A stretch of 64,000 bases of DNA from Megascapheus bottae (lineage: Eukaryota; Chordata; Mammalia; Rodentia; Geomyidae): positions 3,457,001 through 3,521,000 of the forward strand of contig JANJXV010000014.1 in assembly GCA_024803745.1 (NCBI GenBank), in the 5' to 3' direction. Below, piece after piece: positions 10,801-23,015 of this stretch. The notes under the pieces were generated by a model that ran no database searches, was not told the origin of the DNA, and saw only the letters and a list, made by a program, of their open reading frames with translations. Position 1 is the stretch's first letter. The number at the start of each line of letters is the position of its first letter. The translations under genes were made by a program, and so were the position numbers.

Positions 10801-11824
10801 CAGGTTGGGTTCAAGGTGATAGTAAAATTATGGTTGAGATGCACAACAAAATGCAATACAATTTTAAAATCTCTTAAAGGGGTTCAAGATATTTAAAATA
10901 ACAGTGTGAATCACATTATGTAAAGAAAAGCATCGTGTGTGTATGCCTGTGTACAAATATATGTTGCATATGCATAGACTACAGGAAGATGGAAAGATTA
11001 TTCACCACAGCCAGTGATTTTGGTTTCAAGACAATGCAGATACGAGAGAGCACTTTTATAGTTTATATCTTCCTTATTATATTGTGGAAATGTCTTACAA
11101 CTGGAATGCATGGTTCTGTGGTAAAGGTAATTAGTGATGGCTTAAACCAAACATCTAAAAGGGAGAATAGTTCTCTTTTAGTCCCTTTTTCAATTGGAAA
11201 GATCATGTGGAAACATCATTTAATATTTTAGTTGGAATGGGATTGCTTCCTCCAGCTCTACTTTTCTTGATTCAATAGCTCATCTGAACACTGCTTTTTA
11301 ATTTTTTCCCACTAGATTGCACTATTACGCTAAGTTTCAAGGAGTATGTATTGTTTTGTATTCTGCTTTTCACTAATTTTATTAACAGTAAAACAACCCC
11401 ACATTTTGTGAGTGTGTCATTAAATTTTAATAATATATGTATGTTTGCTGCATATATTATACGGTCTTTTTAATAAAGGTCCCACTAGTACTTCTTTTTC
11501 ATCCGACATTACTGTGATAGACAGTACTATTTCTGGAGAAAAAATGCACACAATTTTCTTTCCCAGCTATTTGAGCAAAGGACTGAACACTCTCTAGAGA
11601 AACGAGTTCCCATCCCTTCTCCACTGACTTTCCTGTCAAACAAACACATCCTATACTGGACATACAATTTTTCACTCAGCTTTTTTTTAAAAAATTGTAT
11701 TTAGTACAAAATGGGATGGTGTGCACATCATCTTTTCATGTTGGTGGTATTGTTTTTTCAGAATGAAAACCTAACAGTGTAAGAGAGTTAACAGAGTAGA
11801 AATATCAATATAATATCAATATAG

Positions 11825-12034
11825 TATCAATATAATTCTCGTCTTTCCTGGCTTTCCTCAAAAAGGTTGAACGGTCGCTCCTAACTAGTATGCATTGACT
11901 CAGGGCAGGAAGATGCCACAGAGCAGGAATATCAATATAGTTCTCGTCTTTCCTAGCTTTCTTCAAAATGATTGAATAGCAGCTCTTAACTGGTGTGCAT
12001 TGACTCGGTGCAGGAAGATGCCATCTTCTCAGCC
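11825..12034 (+). repeat. 105-bp tandem duplication
   Basis: Two copies start at 11825 and 11930 with TATCAATATARTTCTCGTCT and both end near GCAGGAAGATGCCA. They differ at roughly one site in eight. Because 105 is divisible by three, a - strand frame (12059 to 11805) stays open through both and repeats the peptide ARKDENYID, but it has no recognisable homology and I do not call it a gene. Confidence 0.8.
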
Positions 12035-12284
12035 TTCTGCAGGAAGTGTATATGATCAACTTTGTTATGGTTGTAGCCTGGTCCTCTTACCAAGCAGTTT
12101 CCAATATCTGCTTTATTTTACCATAGCAATATTATCATTTTTCATATGTCATGATTATGAAAAAGAATGAGGCATAATGACAGCTTCAAATTTTAATTTG
12201 AAGATTTATTCTTTTAAGTCATATTTGAGAAATCCTAACATTTCACCAAATCAGTAATTCTTCAAATTTCTAGGCATGTCACTA

Positions 12285-12480
12285 TGTGCTAAGCAATTTT
12301 CCAGAAGTTTTCAAGATATAATGTCATTTAATATTCATAATACTTCTTCAATGTATTACTCTCTCCCTAGCAAATGAGAAAACTGAGGTAGAAGTATATA
12401 CTAACTGGTCCAAAGGGTAAAAATTAGAATTTAAACTCAGACATTCTGCCTTCAGATAGTTAACACTGCCTTTCTCTACT
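12285..12480 (-). repeat. MIR SINE, antisense
   Basis: It contains the MIR complement signature TGTGCTAAGCAATTTTC...TCATTTAATATTCATAAT...GCAAATGAGAAAACTGAGGT. This is an old tRNA-derived mammalian SINE, strongly diverged. Confidence 0.7.
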
Positions 12481-12599
12481 ACAATTTTGTTTCACTTGGA
12501 AGTCTCTATATCCTAACTTCATTTTGCTAAAGAATTACAAAGTTCTCAAAAATTATATTGTATTAAATAATTACTTAATTTCTTCCCTACGAGACTTTT

Positions 12600-12735
12600 C
12601 TTTTTTTCCCCTTTCATTTTATTTTGTATTATAGAGGTAATGTATAGAGGGGTTACAGTTATATTCACCAGATAGTAGGTACATTACTTCTCACATATTG
12701 ATACCCCTTCTTATCCTGCTAGACTTCTGTTTTAA
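12600..12735 (-). repeat. L1 3'-end remnant, antisense
   Basis: It shares GGGGTTACAG...ATTCACCAGATAG...ATTACTTC...TTGATACCCCTT with the L1 3' ends at 46975 and 51751. It is only about 135 bp long and diverged. Confidence 0.6.
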
Positions 12736-13129
12736 CCCTCTGGAAGCTGTTTCTTTTCACATTCTTGATTTGAAGTCTTTTTGCTACTTCTCTTTGAAAT
12801 ACATTTTTTCCTGGTATCTGTCAGTAGTTGTAGTTCTCAGTTCTCAGGAAAGCTTTATTTCCCCAGAATTTTTTTAACCTAATATTTTACCTTTTTTCTT
12901 TCCATGAATTGTCTTGTGTTTTGTTTTTGCATGCATGTGGTTGATTTCTACTGCACTGGAGTAGGATGCCATGTTGGTTGCTCAGGTGTTGGACAACATT
13001 TTACCAGAGAATGAAATAGATGAAGATGACACTATACTATTACTACTACTACTATTATTAATGATAATGTATCTCAAATTACAAAAGATACATTGTTTAC
13101 AAGTTGCATTTTTAATAGCTGTCAGTAGA

Positions 13130-13350
13130 ATTAGAGCAGATGATGTAGTCAGCCATGAAATGACTTCAGAATCCAACTCTGCTACTTACTAAAGACATTA
13201 TCCATGGCATGGTATATAATTTCCTAAGATTTCTTATCCTCAGTGTGAATTGGAACTAACAATACCTCCTTCAGATGGCTAATTAAAAGGATGAAACTTG
13301 TCAATATATATAGAACCTATAGTATACAGCACCTGCACTCAAAACATGGT
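13130..13350 (+). repeat. MIR SINE, sense
   Basis: It follows the MIR order: AACTCTGCTACTTACT, then AATTTCCTAAG, CTTATCCTCAGTG, AACAATACCTCC, then ATAGAACCTATAGTATACAG. It is strongly decayed. Confidence 0.6.
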
Positions 13351-13593
13351 GACTAATGATAAAAAAATAATGATCAATTTACTTTTGCTGCAATCTTTTG
13401 AGAGAAAAATATGATTGTTAACATGAGACCCATTTTTAAAAATTAATTAGGAAAGTTGTGTGAAGGAAGGAAGAGAAAATTGTAGATGATAGAAAATGGA
13501 AGAGAATTTGGAAGATGTTAATTGGACAGCCAACTTCTGAAAACAGAGTCAGTTATTGATTCCTCTTAAAGTAGAATATAAAAAGATATAAGT

Positions 13594-13772
13594 GGGGCCG
13601 AGAGTTTGGCCTAGTGGTAGAGTGCTTGCCTAGCATACATGAAGACCTGGGTTCCATTCCTCAGTACCACAAACATAGAAAAAAAGCCAGAAGTGGTGCT
13701 GAGGCTCGAGTGGTAGAGCTCTAGCCTTGAGAAAGTCCAGTGACAGTGCTTGAGCTCAAGCTCAGGACTGGC

Positions 13773-13776
<4 letters not shown>
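13594..13776 (+). repeat. ID-dimer SINE (IDL-Geo type), sense
   Basis: The left half carries the tRNA-like A box TGGCCTAGTGGTAGAGTGC and a GGGTTCCATTCC B box. The right half starts AGCCAGAAGTGGTGCTGAGG and ends GGACTGGC. Its A-rich tail has become the long GA repeat that follows. This is the leftmost lineage SINE of the window. Confidence 0.85.

Positions 13777-13866
<90 letters not shown>
13777..13866 (+). repeat. (GA)45 microsatellite at SINE tail
   Basis: About 90 bases of pure GA directly continue the SINE tail. It is a polypurine mirror repeat capable of triplex formation. Confidence 0.95.
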
Positions 13867-13870
<4 letters not shown>

Positions 13871-14776
13871 TGAAGCAGTGGACAGAGAGAGATTTGACGG
13901 TTTGGTTCTAAGGTAAGTGTGTTAATCAGATTAAATTCCATTTGGCATATCGTGCTGTTTACTTGGATGGTGATGTCTGAGCAAGTTATTTATTATTTCT
14001 ATCCCTTGACATTCTGATTAGCTCATCAGCAATCAGTCACTATTCATAGCTCTTCAATTGCTTTTATTAAAAAAGCCCCCCTCTCCTCCCCTAGTCTGCA
14101 AATTATTCAGGTTTGTGAAAGAGAAATATCTCTTCCAAGAGTGCTTGCCCCAGGCCACATGAAATGTAGTGGTGCTGCTATAAGACTTGAAATGAATCAT
14201 GGAAGCTTAAGACAAACTTTAGCGGTGGCATGGTTTCTAGGGAAGTTGAGGTCATGCCAGCCACCTCTGTATTCTTTTAGGCTTTGCTTATTTTGGAGAG
14301 GAAGCATTAAAAAGTTGGTTAAATTGTATACAGTGATATTCTAGTAAGCTATGTGAATATTTTCTTAGTACAGCCAGTGTAAATGCAGTGGTTTGTTTGT
14401 TTGTTTTCCTTTTTGCATTTATGAATTAGAGCAAAACTCACTCTCAGGCATAAATGTGGCATGAATAATTACCAACTGTGGTAAATGCAGTCGGGTACTC
14501 TCTCTTCCTTTGAAAATTTCTGAGGATGTTCCATTATCTTCGGATTTAATCCAAGAACCAGTTTCTATCAGGTTAACATTTCTTTACACATTAGGAGTAA
14601 TCTTGATAACTTGTATACAGGATAAATATTTTAAAAAATGAGTCATATTCTTTTATCATAAGGGAATTTGTTTTTCTTGTAAGGAAAAGTACATTAGTCC
14701 GTCTCTAATGAAAAGAAAAACTACTTTTTTAGTAAATGGTGTCTACTTGTCACTGTACAAATGACAGTAATTTTCT

Positions 14777-15060
14777 TATTTTTCTTTCTTTCACTTTCTT
14801 TTCTCTCTTCCCTCCCTCCCTTCCACCATCCCTCCCTTCTTCCTTCTCTTCCTTGCTTCCTTTCCTTTAATTCTTTTTTTTTTTTTGGCCAGTCCTGGGG
14901 CTTCAACTCAGGGCCTGAGCACTGTCCTTGGGCTTACTTGAGGCTAGCATTCTACCACTGGAGCCACAACACCACTTCTGGATTTTTCTGTGTATGTGGT
15001 AGCCAGAACATCTTACACGGTAGGCAAGCACTCTATCACTAAGCCATGCTCCCAGCCTCC
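14777..15060 (-). repeat. ID-dimer SINE, antisense, with 13-bp TSD and expanded tail
   Basis: The SINE body is 14887-15060. A CT-rich tract (14777-14886) represents the expanded, mutated A-rich tail. The whole unit is bounded by a perfect 13-bp duplication ACAGTAATTTTCT at 14764-14776 and 15061-15073, which shows that the pyrimidine tract belongs to the insertion. Confidence 0.85.
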
Positions 15061-15186
15061 ACAGTAATTTTCTACATAAGAAGTTAGTCAAGTACATCCA
15101 TAATCTTAGGCACAATAAAAAAAACAGTTATTTCCATATTATTGAAAATTTTCTCACAGAGTATAAGATTTGAATAGTTGAGTAGA

Positions 15187-15480
15187 CACATTATACATTG
15201 CATTGTGTTGTGCTTTAGTCACATTGCCTAGTGAGTAGAGTCATAAAAAGTTATCCTCTTAGCTGGGCATGGTGGATCACACTTATAATCCTAGCTACTC
15301 AGGAGGCTGAGATCTGAGGATCAGGGTTCAAAGCCAGCCCGGGCACAAAAAGACCCAATTATCCTCCAATTAACCTCTAGAAAATGGGAAGTGGGGCTTG
15401 GCTCAAAGGTAGGGTGGTAGCCTTGAGCTGAAGAGCTCAGGGACAGTGCCCAGGCCTAGTTCAAGCCCTATGACCTACCA
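15187..15480 (+). repeat. B1-fusion SINE with 75-bp 5' flank shared with an inverted copy
   Basis: The SINE (15261-15480) begins AGCTGGGCATGGTGG, has the B1/7SL core CTACTCAGGAGGCTGAGATC and a right module ending in TTCAAGCCC. The 5' flank 15187-15260 is also present, inverted, at 21501-21572, next to a SINE of the same subtype. Confidence 0.8.
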
Positions 15481-16899
15481 AAAAAAATTCCTTTTATTTA
15501 GATTTATTGGATTTCAGTCTTCCTGTGATCAGTCAGGCTTTATATGAATCAACATTAACTTACAAAAATGAATACGCTTGAAACAATTTATTTACTATCA
15601 CTTGAGATCTTTAAAAATTATTTTATCCTGGCTTATTTTTTTAAAAATTGAGACACCAGTTAGATTTGTGTTTTAAATCCTACACAAGCTGACTACATTG
15701 TCCTATGTGACTGGGATAGTACAACAATGATGTATTCCACAGCTAAAGCCATGCCGTGATGTTAAATCTTATGTTGCCTTAGTCGGGTTCTGAAAACAAA
15801 AGTGTAAGACAAAAAATCGATAGACTTAAGGTTATCTTAATAAATCCTTTAAATCACCCTTAAAGTTCAATATTAGTAGCTTTGTATATAAAACTCTGAA
15901 AATAATTCTTATATACAATACTGTCTGAGAATCCCTGAGTTAGACTAAAGAAAAGACTGAAAGAGTTGTCATGTGAGCACTCAGACCATTCAATTGTTTT
16001 GATGACCTGGAGAGAACTGGAGGAGAGAACAGAACTGGAGAGCCCAGGATGGATGTCTGCTTGCCTGTAGTTCTTCTTCCTTTTCTCACCTTAGAATTAG
16101 GCTTTTCTAATCATCAGACATGTCAGTAGATTTATTTGGTCTTGTGAGGATTGAATTAGACAATAACATGAAAGCACCTATAACAAGATGTGATGATACG
16201 AAACAGTTACATTTAAGTGTAATTTGTCTGATCTCTCTAAACACTGATTTTTGGAAATTGTCTGGAAGAATCTGGCCACTCACTTCCTGTCTCCCCTAGG
16301 CTAAATTTTCCTGTCTAGTAGAGACTTGCTCATTGTCACAAGTTGGCTGTTTGTGCAGAGCAGTTGATGGTGGGAGGATAGGAATGTCAGTCCTAAGGTC
16401 AGCCTTACCTTTGCTGCACGTACGTGAACCAGACAAATATTTTTTTTTTACTTTGTGTTGTGTAGATCTTTTAGAATTCACAGTTGTATGTGACAATCAC
16501 CTGACAAAATTGTGTAACCTACCTCTCTAGACTCTATGGTAAAGCCAAAGATACGTGTCCATTTATCAGGCACCTTTGGAGGGTAGATGTAAATATGTGT
16601 TTTTATGGAGTACCCAGGTAATTCTTGTATCACCATGCTACCTTTAAAATTCATCAATCATGAGAAGCCTAGAAGACAACATTTCTGCTTTTGCCTTAGC
16701 TTAAAGTATTAGCCATTTTTCATTAGACTTGAATCAGTGACTTATTTCAGTTGTTAAATGAATCAACTATTTATTGATCAACTCATTCATATGATTGGTC
16801 ATTTAGTAGGTAAAGCTAGTCTACTTAAGTTTATACTGTTTAAAATCTGAGTACCAATTAAACAGCTTTTTTGGTGGAGTACTAGGACTCTTCATTTCT

Positions 16900-17094
16900 T
16901 TCTTTTCTATTTTTTTGCCAGTCCTGGGACTTGAACTCGGGGCCTGGCCACTGTCTTTGGCCTTTCTCAAGGATAGCACTCTACCACTTGAGCCACAGCA
17001 CCACATTTTTTGTGTATGTGGTACCAAGGAATTGAAGCCAGGGGTTAATGCATGCTTGGCAGACACTATACCACTAAGCCAAGCTCCCAGCCTC
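16900..17094 (-). repeat. ID-dimer SINE, antisense
   Basis: The unit begins with a T-rich tail and TTGCCAGTCCTGGGACTTGA and ends AAGCTCCCAGCCTC. The flanks AGGACTCTTCATTTCT (16884) and AGGACCCTTGATTTCT (17095) are a diverged 16-bp target-site duplication. Confidence 0.85.
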
Positions 17095-18215
17095 AGGACC
17101 CTTGATTTCTACTTCTCATTATCAGGGAAATCACTTGATGTTTTGTTTGTGTTTGCTTTTAATAACCTGGGGTTTTATAGTTCTACTGAAAATTCAGTTT
17201 GAAAATATACTTAATCTCTGATTTATTGAAGTAGGTAGATCTTTTAACTTAACTTTGCTGTGCCCCACTAAACGATGTTTCTGTATTCATTTGTCTTTAT
17301 TTTCTCACACATGAAAGGATTTTTTTAAATTTTTATGTTTATGTTTGGTACTACCCATTTTGCTTTTTTGGGATTGTGGTCTATTAGTTATTCTCCTTTT
17401 CTTCATCCCTGGTCTTTTTCTTTCTACAGACATCTTTTCTAGAGCCTATGTATAAAATCTAAGTTTTCCTGTACTAGAAAATAACACTCATTTCACTTTG
17501 TTCTCACTGTGCTGAACCTCCAACTGTGTAACCTGATTTTCTCTCTCTTTTTTTTTGTAATTTGCTTCTCTCACCACTTTACTGAAGCTCCACATTCAAC
17601 AAGGTACCAGTAACTTTTTTTTTTTCAAATCAAGCACTTTCCCTCCCATCTCCTTTCATCATTGTACAGTAAGGAAAAGTGTTGATCACACTCTCTTTGC
17701 TATCTCTCTTCCACTGGCACTTGTGATTATAGAGTTAGTTGTCCTCTTCTCTGACTACCTTTTGCTTTTTTTGTTGAGTATTTTTTGGCTTTTGCTATGC
17801 AAATATATTTATTAATGCATTTTCTGTATTTATATGTCAACTTTACTTACATTTCTGGTCTAGAAATTAGAACAAATCTATGAAATGAGACTTAGGAGAT
17901 TTTGAGGCTATACTGAGCCAGTAGAAACTTAACTGGGACAGTTTGAGGGTTGAGGAATAGGATAGATAGCCAATGTTCTAAGAAAAAAATATTGCACAGA
18001 TATTTACAATCTGAAAGCTAAGGAAAGAAAGAGAAAGAAGTATGGTTAACAATTTGGATAAAGAAGAACAGAATGAATGATTAAGCAAGATAAATGTGTA
18101 TATGCTTGAGATTACTTTGTACATGAAGGGCTCAGCTGTGCTAGCTGGGTACATAGTGTCTCTAAGGAATTGCACTGAGGCTTCTGCTTTTGAAGTCATT
18201 TCTCCTGAAACATTT

Positions 18216-18366
18216 CTCCTCTTCTTCTCCTCCTCCTCCTCCTCCTCCTCCTCCTCCTCCTCCTCCTCCTCCTCCTCCTCCTCCTCCTCCTCCTCCTCTT
18301 CTTCCTCCTCCCCCTCCTCCTCTTCTTCCTCCTCCTCCTCCTCCTCCTCCTCCTCCTCCTCCTTCT

Positions 18367-18439
<73 letters not shown>

Positions 18440-18455
18440 TTCTTTCTCTCTCTCC
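18216..18455 (-). repeat. 240-bp polypyrimidine tract: (TCC)n, (TTC)n and (TC)n
   Basis: On the + strand TCC triplets run to about 18360 and then pass into a long pure TC run. Open frames through it encode only poly-Ser, poly-Pro, poly-Glu and Arg-Glu low-complexity peptides and are not genes. It is the tail of the antisense SINE that follows. Long homopurine strands of this kind can form H-DNA. Confidence 0.95.
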
Positions 18456-18467
18456 CACACACACCCG

Positions 18468-18687
18468 TGGGGCTTGAACTCTAAGTCTGGGAGTTGTCTG
18501 TGAGCTCTTCATCTCTGGGCTACTGCCCAACCCCTTGAGCCACAGTGCTACTTCCAGTTTTCTGGTGTCTAATTGGAGAAAAGAGTTTCGTGGACTTTAG
18601 TGCTTGGGCTGGCTTTGAACCTCAATCCTCAAATCTCAGCCTCCTGAGTAGCTAGGATTACAGGTGTGAGCCACTGCACTCAGCTAT
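18468..18687 (-). repeat. B1-fusion SINE, antisense
   Basis: It contains TGGGGCTTGAACTC, then CTTCCAGTTTTCTGG, then CTCAGCCTCCTGAGTAGCTA and GTGAGCCACTGCACTCAGCT, which is the complement of the B1-type left half. Confidence 0.85.
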
Positions 18688-19189
18688 ATTCTTTTTTCCA
18701 AGCTTCTTGGATGGTTATACCTGGATGCCTAGCTGGTACCTTAAATTTAGCATATCCCTAATTAAATTCATCATCTTTCCCCTGAAGGATAACCCTTCTT
18801 CTGGACTTCCTAATATATTCTTATTTTCTTCATTATACATAAAAAACTCAAAGCCATCTTTGATTCTCATTTAAGCATATATCAGTGCACATTGTGAAAA
18901 AAAATCTTGTCAGTGTATCTTCTTGGTGTTTTGTAATCATCTTTTTTCTTTTCCTTCCCTTAGCTTCAAACTGACTGCTCCCCTGCACTAATGAGTTAGG
19001 CCCTATGTAGCATTTCTGAAACATAATGCTTCTAGTTTAATGCTTCTCAAGTCAACTGTGAATTCATTCAATGCAACATTTTTAGCCAGAAAATTGTTGT
19101 CCTTTCTTGTCCTCTTCTAAGAATTGTTCTTGTTGCACTTGGACTTTCTACCATTGTGTGTATTATTTAATCACATACATTTCTGTACC

Positions 19190-19290
19190 TAAGTTTCCAT
19201 TTCTCCTAGACTGTGAGCTCCTTGGGGTCCAGGAACAATGTCTTATCTGTCTGACATGCAACAAATATTTGTTGACTAGAATAAAGCAGT
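19190..19290 (+). repeat. L2/MIR-type fragment
   Basis: AGACTGTGAGCTCCTTGGGG...ACAATGTCTTAT...AACAAATATTTGTTGA is the typical L2 3' end. Confidence 0.55.
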
Positions 19291-19586
19291 TTGGCTAGAA
19301 GTGATTTGATCCCAGTTAAGAGTACATGATCCATGATAGTCATTTTAATTTGACATTAATTTTGTTTTTTGTGCATTTGTTTTATTCTAAAAAGCATTTT
19401 TATTAAGCTGTGCTGATGGCATAAATGGAACAGTTAACTGGAAGACCAAACAGGCCAACAGTTTTATAATCAGCAGAAAAATGGCTGCTGGGAAGAGAGA
19501 TGGTGAGTTTAGGTTGTATATGTAAATCCCCTTTGGAGAGTCAAATGTCCGCTTCCAATATTTCCTGTTGGTCTTTAGGCTTGTGG

Positions 19587-19613
19587 GGTGTGTGTGTGTG
19601 TGTGTGTGTGTGT
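19587..19613 (+). repeat. (TG)n microsatellite
   Basis: A short TG dinucleotide run. Confidence 0.85.
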
Positions 19614-20400
19614 ATGTTTAATAAACCTAAAAAAAATTTTGTTTTTCTAATCTTCTAAAACGTATGATCCTGTGTTTAAAATATATTTTCGTTTGCTGCT
19701 GTTTTGTATTTTTTTAAAAAACTAAAAATCAACCTATGTTGTCCCTTATCCAGTTACTCTTCTGCCACTTATCAAAATTGTCCAAGTGTGGCTATTAAAG
19801 TTTATGTGTCATATTAAAAATATTTAAAAAACACAGTTAACCCATATTTAAAAGTAGTATTCATATAAACTTAAAACAAAATCATAAGCTACTTTATGTG
19901 ATTTGGGATGAATATTGTTCACAGCCAAATTAATGTTTTGCTATTAAAAATTAGTTGAAAGATGGCATGTTATTGACCTTATAAATTTTTATTTCCTATC
20001 TACACATTTGTCTTTGACTCTTGAAACAATGCATTTTTATGAACGGAAGAAAGCCTTACTTTATAATCAATTTTATTAGTTGTTTTCAAAGTATCAGTTA
20101 TCATTATGAACTTTCACCTAATATTTCTTGATTATTAAGCTTCATTGTGCCACCTTTTCCCCTCAAATTTTGGCCACATGCAGTCATGAATATTAGCAAT
20201 ATCACATCTTGAGTTCATTAACTTTGGAGCAACCAAAGTGTCTTTAAAAACAATAATTATGTTAAAATAATTTTGTAAGAATATTAATACTATGTGGAAA
20301 TATGACCTTACTCTCTGGTAAAATCTACTGAGTACACGTAGCAGTGAGTCCTGGCTTACTTTATTTTCTTCGTACATTTCTTAAGTTGAAGTCACTAATT

Positions 20401-20634
20401 ATTTTTTTTCCAATCATAGGACTTGAACTTTGGGCCTGGATACTGTCCTTGAGCTTTTTCAGCTCAAGGGTAATACTTTACCACTTGAGCCACAGTGCCA
20501 CTTCCAGTTTTCTTGTGGTTAATTGGAAATAAGAATCTCAGGGACTTTCTTGCCAGGGCTGGCCTTGAACCTCAATCCTTAGATCTCAGCCTCCTGAGTA
20601 GGTGGGATTACAGGGGTGAGCCTCCAGCATCCAG
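20401..20634 (-). repeat. B1-fusion SINE, antisense
   Basis: A complete antisense copy. The flanks AAGTCACTAATT (20389) and AAATCACTATTT (20636) look like a diverged target-site duplication. Confidence 0.85.
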
Positions 20635-21274
20635 AAATCACTATTTTTTTTATAGCTGCTACCAAATTATTCTTCAGCTGAAATCTTCTACCTCCAGATT
20701 AGTTTTACAGTGCAACAAAGTTTCCCAGTATATCTTCTTCCCTGCTGTCTTGAAACAAACTCAATCATTGTTAATATCTGTAGTAAGATATAGCGTCTCA
20801 TAACGCCAATTTCCCATGAAAAGATCACGAACATTTGTTTTAAAAATCACTAGATGTTCGAACTTATTTCAAAACCTAAACCTATGGCCTCATAATTCTT
20901 TTCTCCACACTTTGCTTAGATTTCCAGTGGACTCTCAGTAGTCCTTTCAAAGGAATCATATCTGATTTCCTTTTTGGCCAGTGGCTTGACCAAGGGAAGA
21001 GCCTTCAGCAACCTTGACAGATCCATTCTTACTGTTATTCTATAGTTTTGTTTTCTAGTTATGGACTCAGGTGTATCTGCAATATACTTGTCCCCTGTCA
21101 TCTCCAAAGGAATTGGGACCAGTCTTTGTTCCTGGTACCCTACAAAGAAAATCCTTAGAGACTTCCTCTCAGCTTCTTACACTCATTCTTTTTCATTTTA
21201 CACTAAATTCTTACCCTTTAAAATATAGAGAGATCATGCCTTTACATTTATTTATTTATTTATATATTTATTTT

Positions 21275-21572
21275 GTGGGTCATGGGGCTTGAACTCTGGG
21301 CCTGGGTGCTGTCCCTGAGCTCTTCAGCTCAAGGCTACTATCCTACCCTTGAGCCAAGCCCCACTTCCCATTTTCTAGAGGTTAATTGGAGATAAGAGCC
21401 TCAGGTCCTTTTGTGCTGGGCTAGCTTTGAACCTTGATCCTCAGATCTCAGCCTCCTGAGTAGTTAGGATTATAGGCATGAGCCACCATGCCCAGCTAAG
21501 AGGATAACTTTTTATGACTCTACTCCATCAGGCAATGTGACTAAAGCACAATACAATGCAATGCATAATGTG
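21275..21572 (-). repeat. B1-fusion SINE plus 5' flank, inverted copy of 15187-15480
   Basis: The SINE is 21275-21500 antisense. The next 72 bases (21501-21572) are the reverse complement of 15187-15260 at nearly every position, for example GTGCTTTAGTCACATTGCCT and AGAGTCATAAAAAGTTATCC. Both copies share the subtype-specific phrase AACCTCTAGAAAATGGGAAG. Confidence 0.8.
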
Positions 21573-22412
21573 TTTTTACCTTTATACACAGAACTGTTTT
21601 CCCCTCTGAACATACTCCTTCTGTTCCTACTCAGTTTGTCATGAGTACTGTCATAGTTAGCTGAACTGTCCTTATTTGGTTCTATTCTAACTGATCATCC
21701 TTCAGAATCTCTAGGAGGTTCCCATCTTTTCCTGTGTCCCAATCATTTTGGTCTTCAAACTGGTTTTTCCTTGGGATCTGAGAAATAATTGTAATTCTTA
21801 GAGTAGAGATAACAGTCTTCCTCAAATCTATTGGAGTAACCAGTTTAAATTTGCATGCTTTAAATAATTTCCTGTTTCTTTTCATTTCATCCTTTAAATT
21901 CTTCTCCTTCCCTGGTCTCCTCACCTATATAAGTCCCACATTTATATTTCTGAGTTATCAAGATAATTTATACAAAAAGCACCAAGTTTTACCAATCATG
22001 TAAAGAAAATTGTTTTATAGCTTTAAAAATGGTAACAAGTATTAGTATCTTGTATTGCAAGGCTATTGTAAATGGTATCTCACGCATCAAACAGTCTTTG
22101 TGCTGTTCTTGACTCTGAATCCCAGTTAGCATTTTGTAGCAATTTCAAGGGAACACAGGAGATTACAAGAACATTTATACAGTAAAATAAATTTGGCAGT
22201 TATATTTTAATGTAATCTTTTTCAATAATATTCTCAGTCTCAACTACAAGACAGAGATAGTATCTCTTCTATAAATAAGATTCTGAAGAGCTTGATTGCT
22301 CTGGACCAACATTTTGACATCTTTCTACTTTGACATACGGCCAGTGGTTATTAAAAAAAAATGAGTAGCACTCTACAGATTTCCTTCTTAGTTTTCTGTG
22401 ATAAAAAATTTC

Positions 22413-22547
22413 TGGGAAGAAAATTTCTCTTTTTAAAAATTAATTTTATTTACTTTTTGTTTATTTGATACCAAGGAATTAAACCCAGGGCCTCATGCAT
22501 GCTAGACAGGCAAGCACTGTACCACAAGGCCACATTCCTAGCCCTGG
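22413..22547 (-). repeat. monomeric ID-type SINE, antisense, 13-bp TSD
   Basis: Only the ID-like half is present (GATACCAAGGAATTAAACCC to CATTCCTAGCCC) with a T-rich tail. It is flanked by perfect GATAAAAAATTTC duplications at 22400 and 22548. It lacks the right module of the dimeric copies, so monomeric ID elements also moved in this lineage. Confidence 0.75.
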
Positions 22548-22740
22548 GATAAAAAATTTCAATTTGCCCTTGAAAGAAATGAAGAACTAATCCTTCATAT
22601 ATAGAAAGTTCATTTAAATATCTTTGAACTCTGCTTTCCTAAACATTTTTATATTCTCCTTTCCTACTTGGAAAACTCATTCCAAAATTTCTCAGCTTTA
22701 GATTTACAAAAAAACTTTCTTTTTTTAAAATTGTGTTTTA

Positions 22741-22945
22741 GGGGCCGGGAGTTTGGCCTAGTGGTTAAAGTGCTTACCTAGCATGCATGAAGACCTGGGT
22801 TCGATTCCTCGGTACTACATACATAGAGAAAAGCCAGAAGTGGTGCTGAGGCTCAAGTGGTAGAGCTCTAACCTTGAAAAAGTCCAAGGACAGTGCTCAG
22901 GCCCTGAGCTCAAGCCCAGGACTGGCAAAAAAAATAAAATAAAAT
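22741..22945 (+). repeat. ID-dimer SINE, sense, 14-bp TSD
   Basis: A nearly full copy with the B box GGGTTCGATTCCTCGG and an (AAAAT)n tail. A perfect 14-bp duplication AAAATTGTGTTTTA occurs at 22727 and 22946, indicating a fairly recent insertion by L1-type target-primed reverse transcription. Confidence 0.9.
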
Positions 22946-22954
22946 AAAATTGTG

Positions 22955-23015
22955 TTTTATTGCCAGGGTGATATATAGAAGGGTTACAGTTTCATTCATC
23001 AGGTAGGAGGCACAA
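22955..23015 (-). repeat. short L1 3'-end remnant, antisense
   Basis: AGAAGGGTTACAG...TTCATCAGGTAGGAGGCAC matches the start of the longer L1 3' ends at 46975 and 51751. The SINE at 22741 inserted right beside it. Confidence 0.5.

Noticed and set aside
17978..18530. Open frames of 88 to 160 codons through the polypyrimidine tract
   Set aside because: They are translations of GGA/GA simple repeat (poly-Glu, poly-Gly, Arg-Glu, poly-Ser, poly-Pro) plus SINE sequence.
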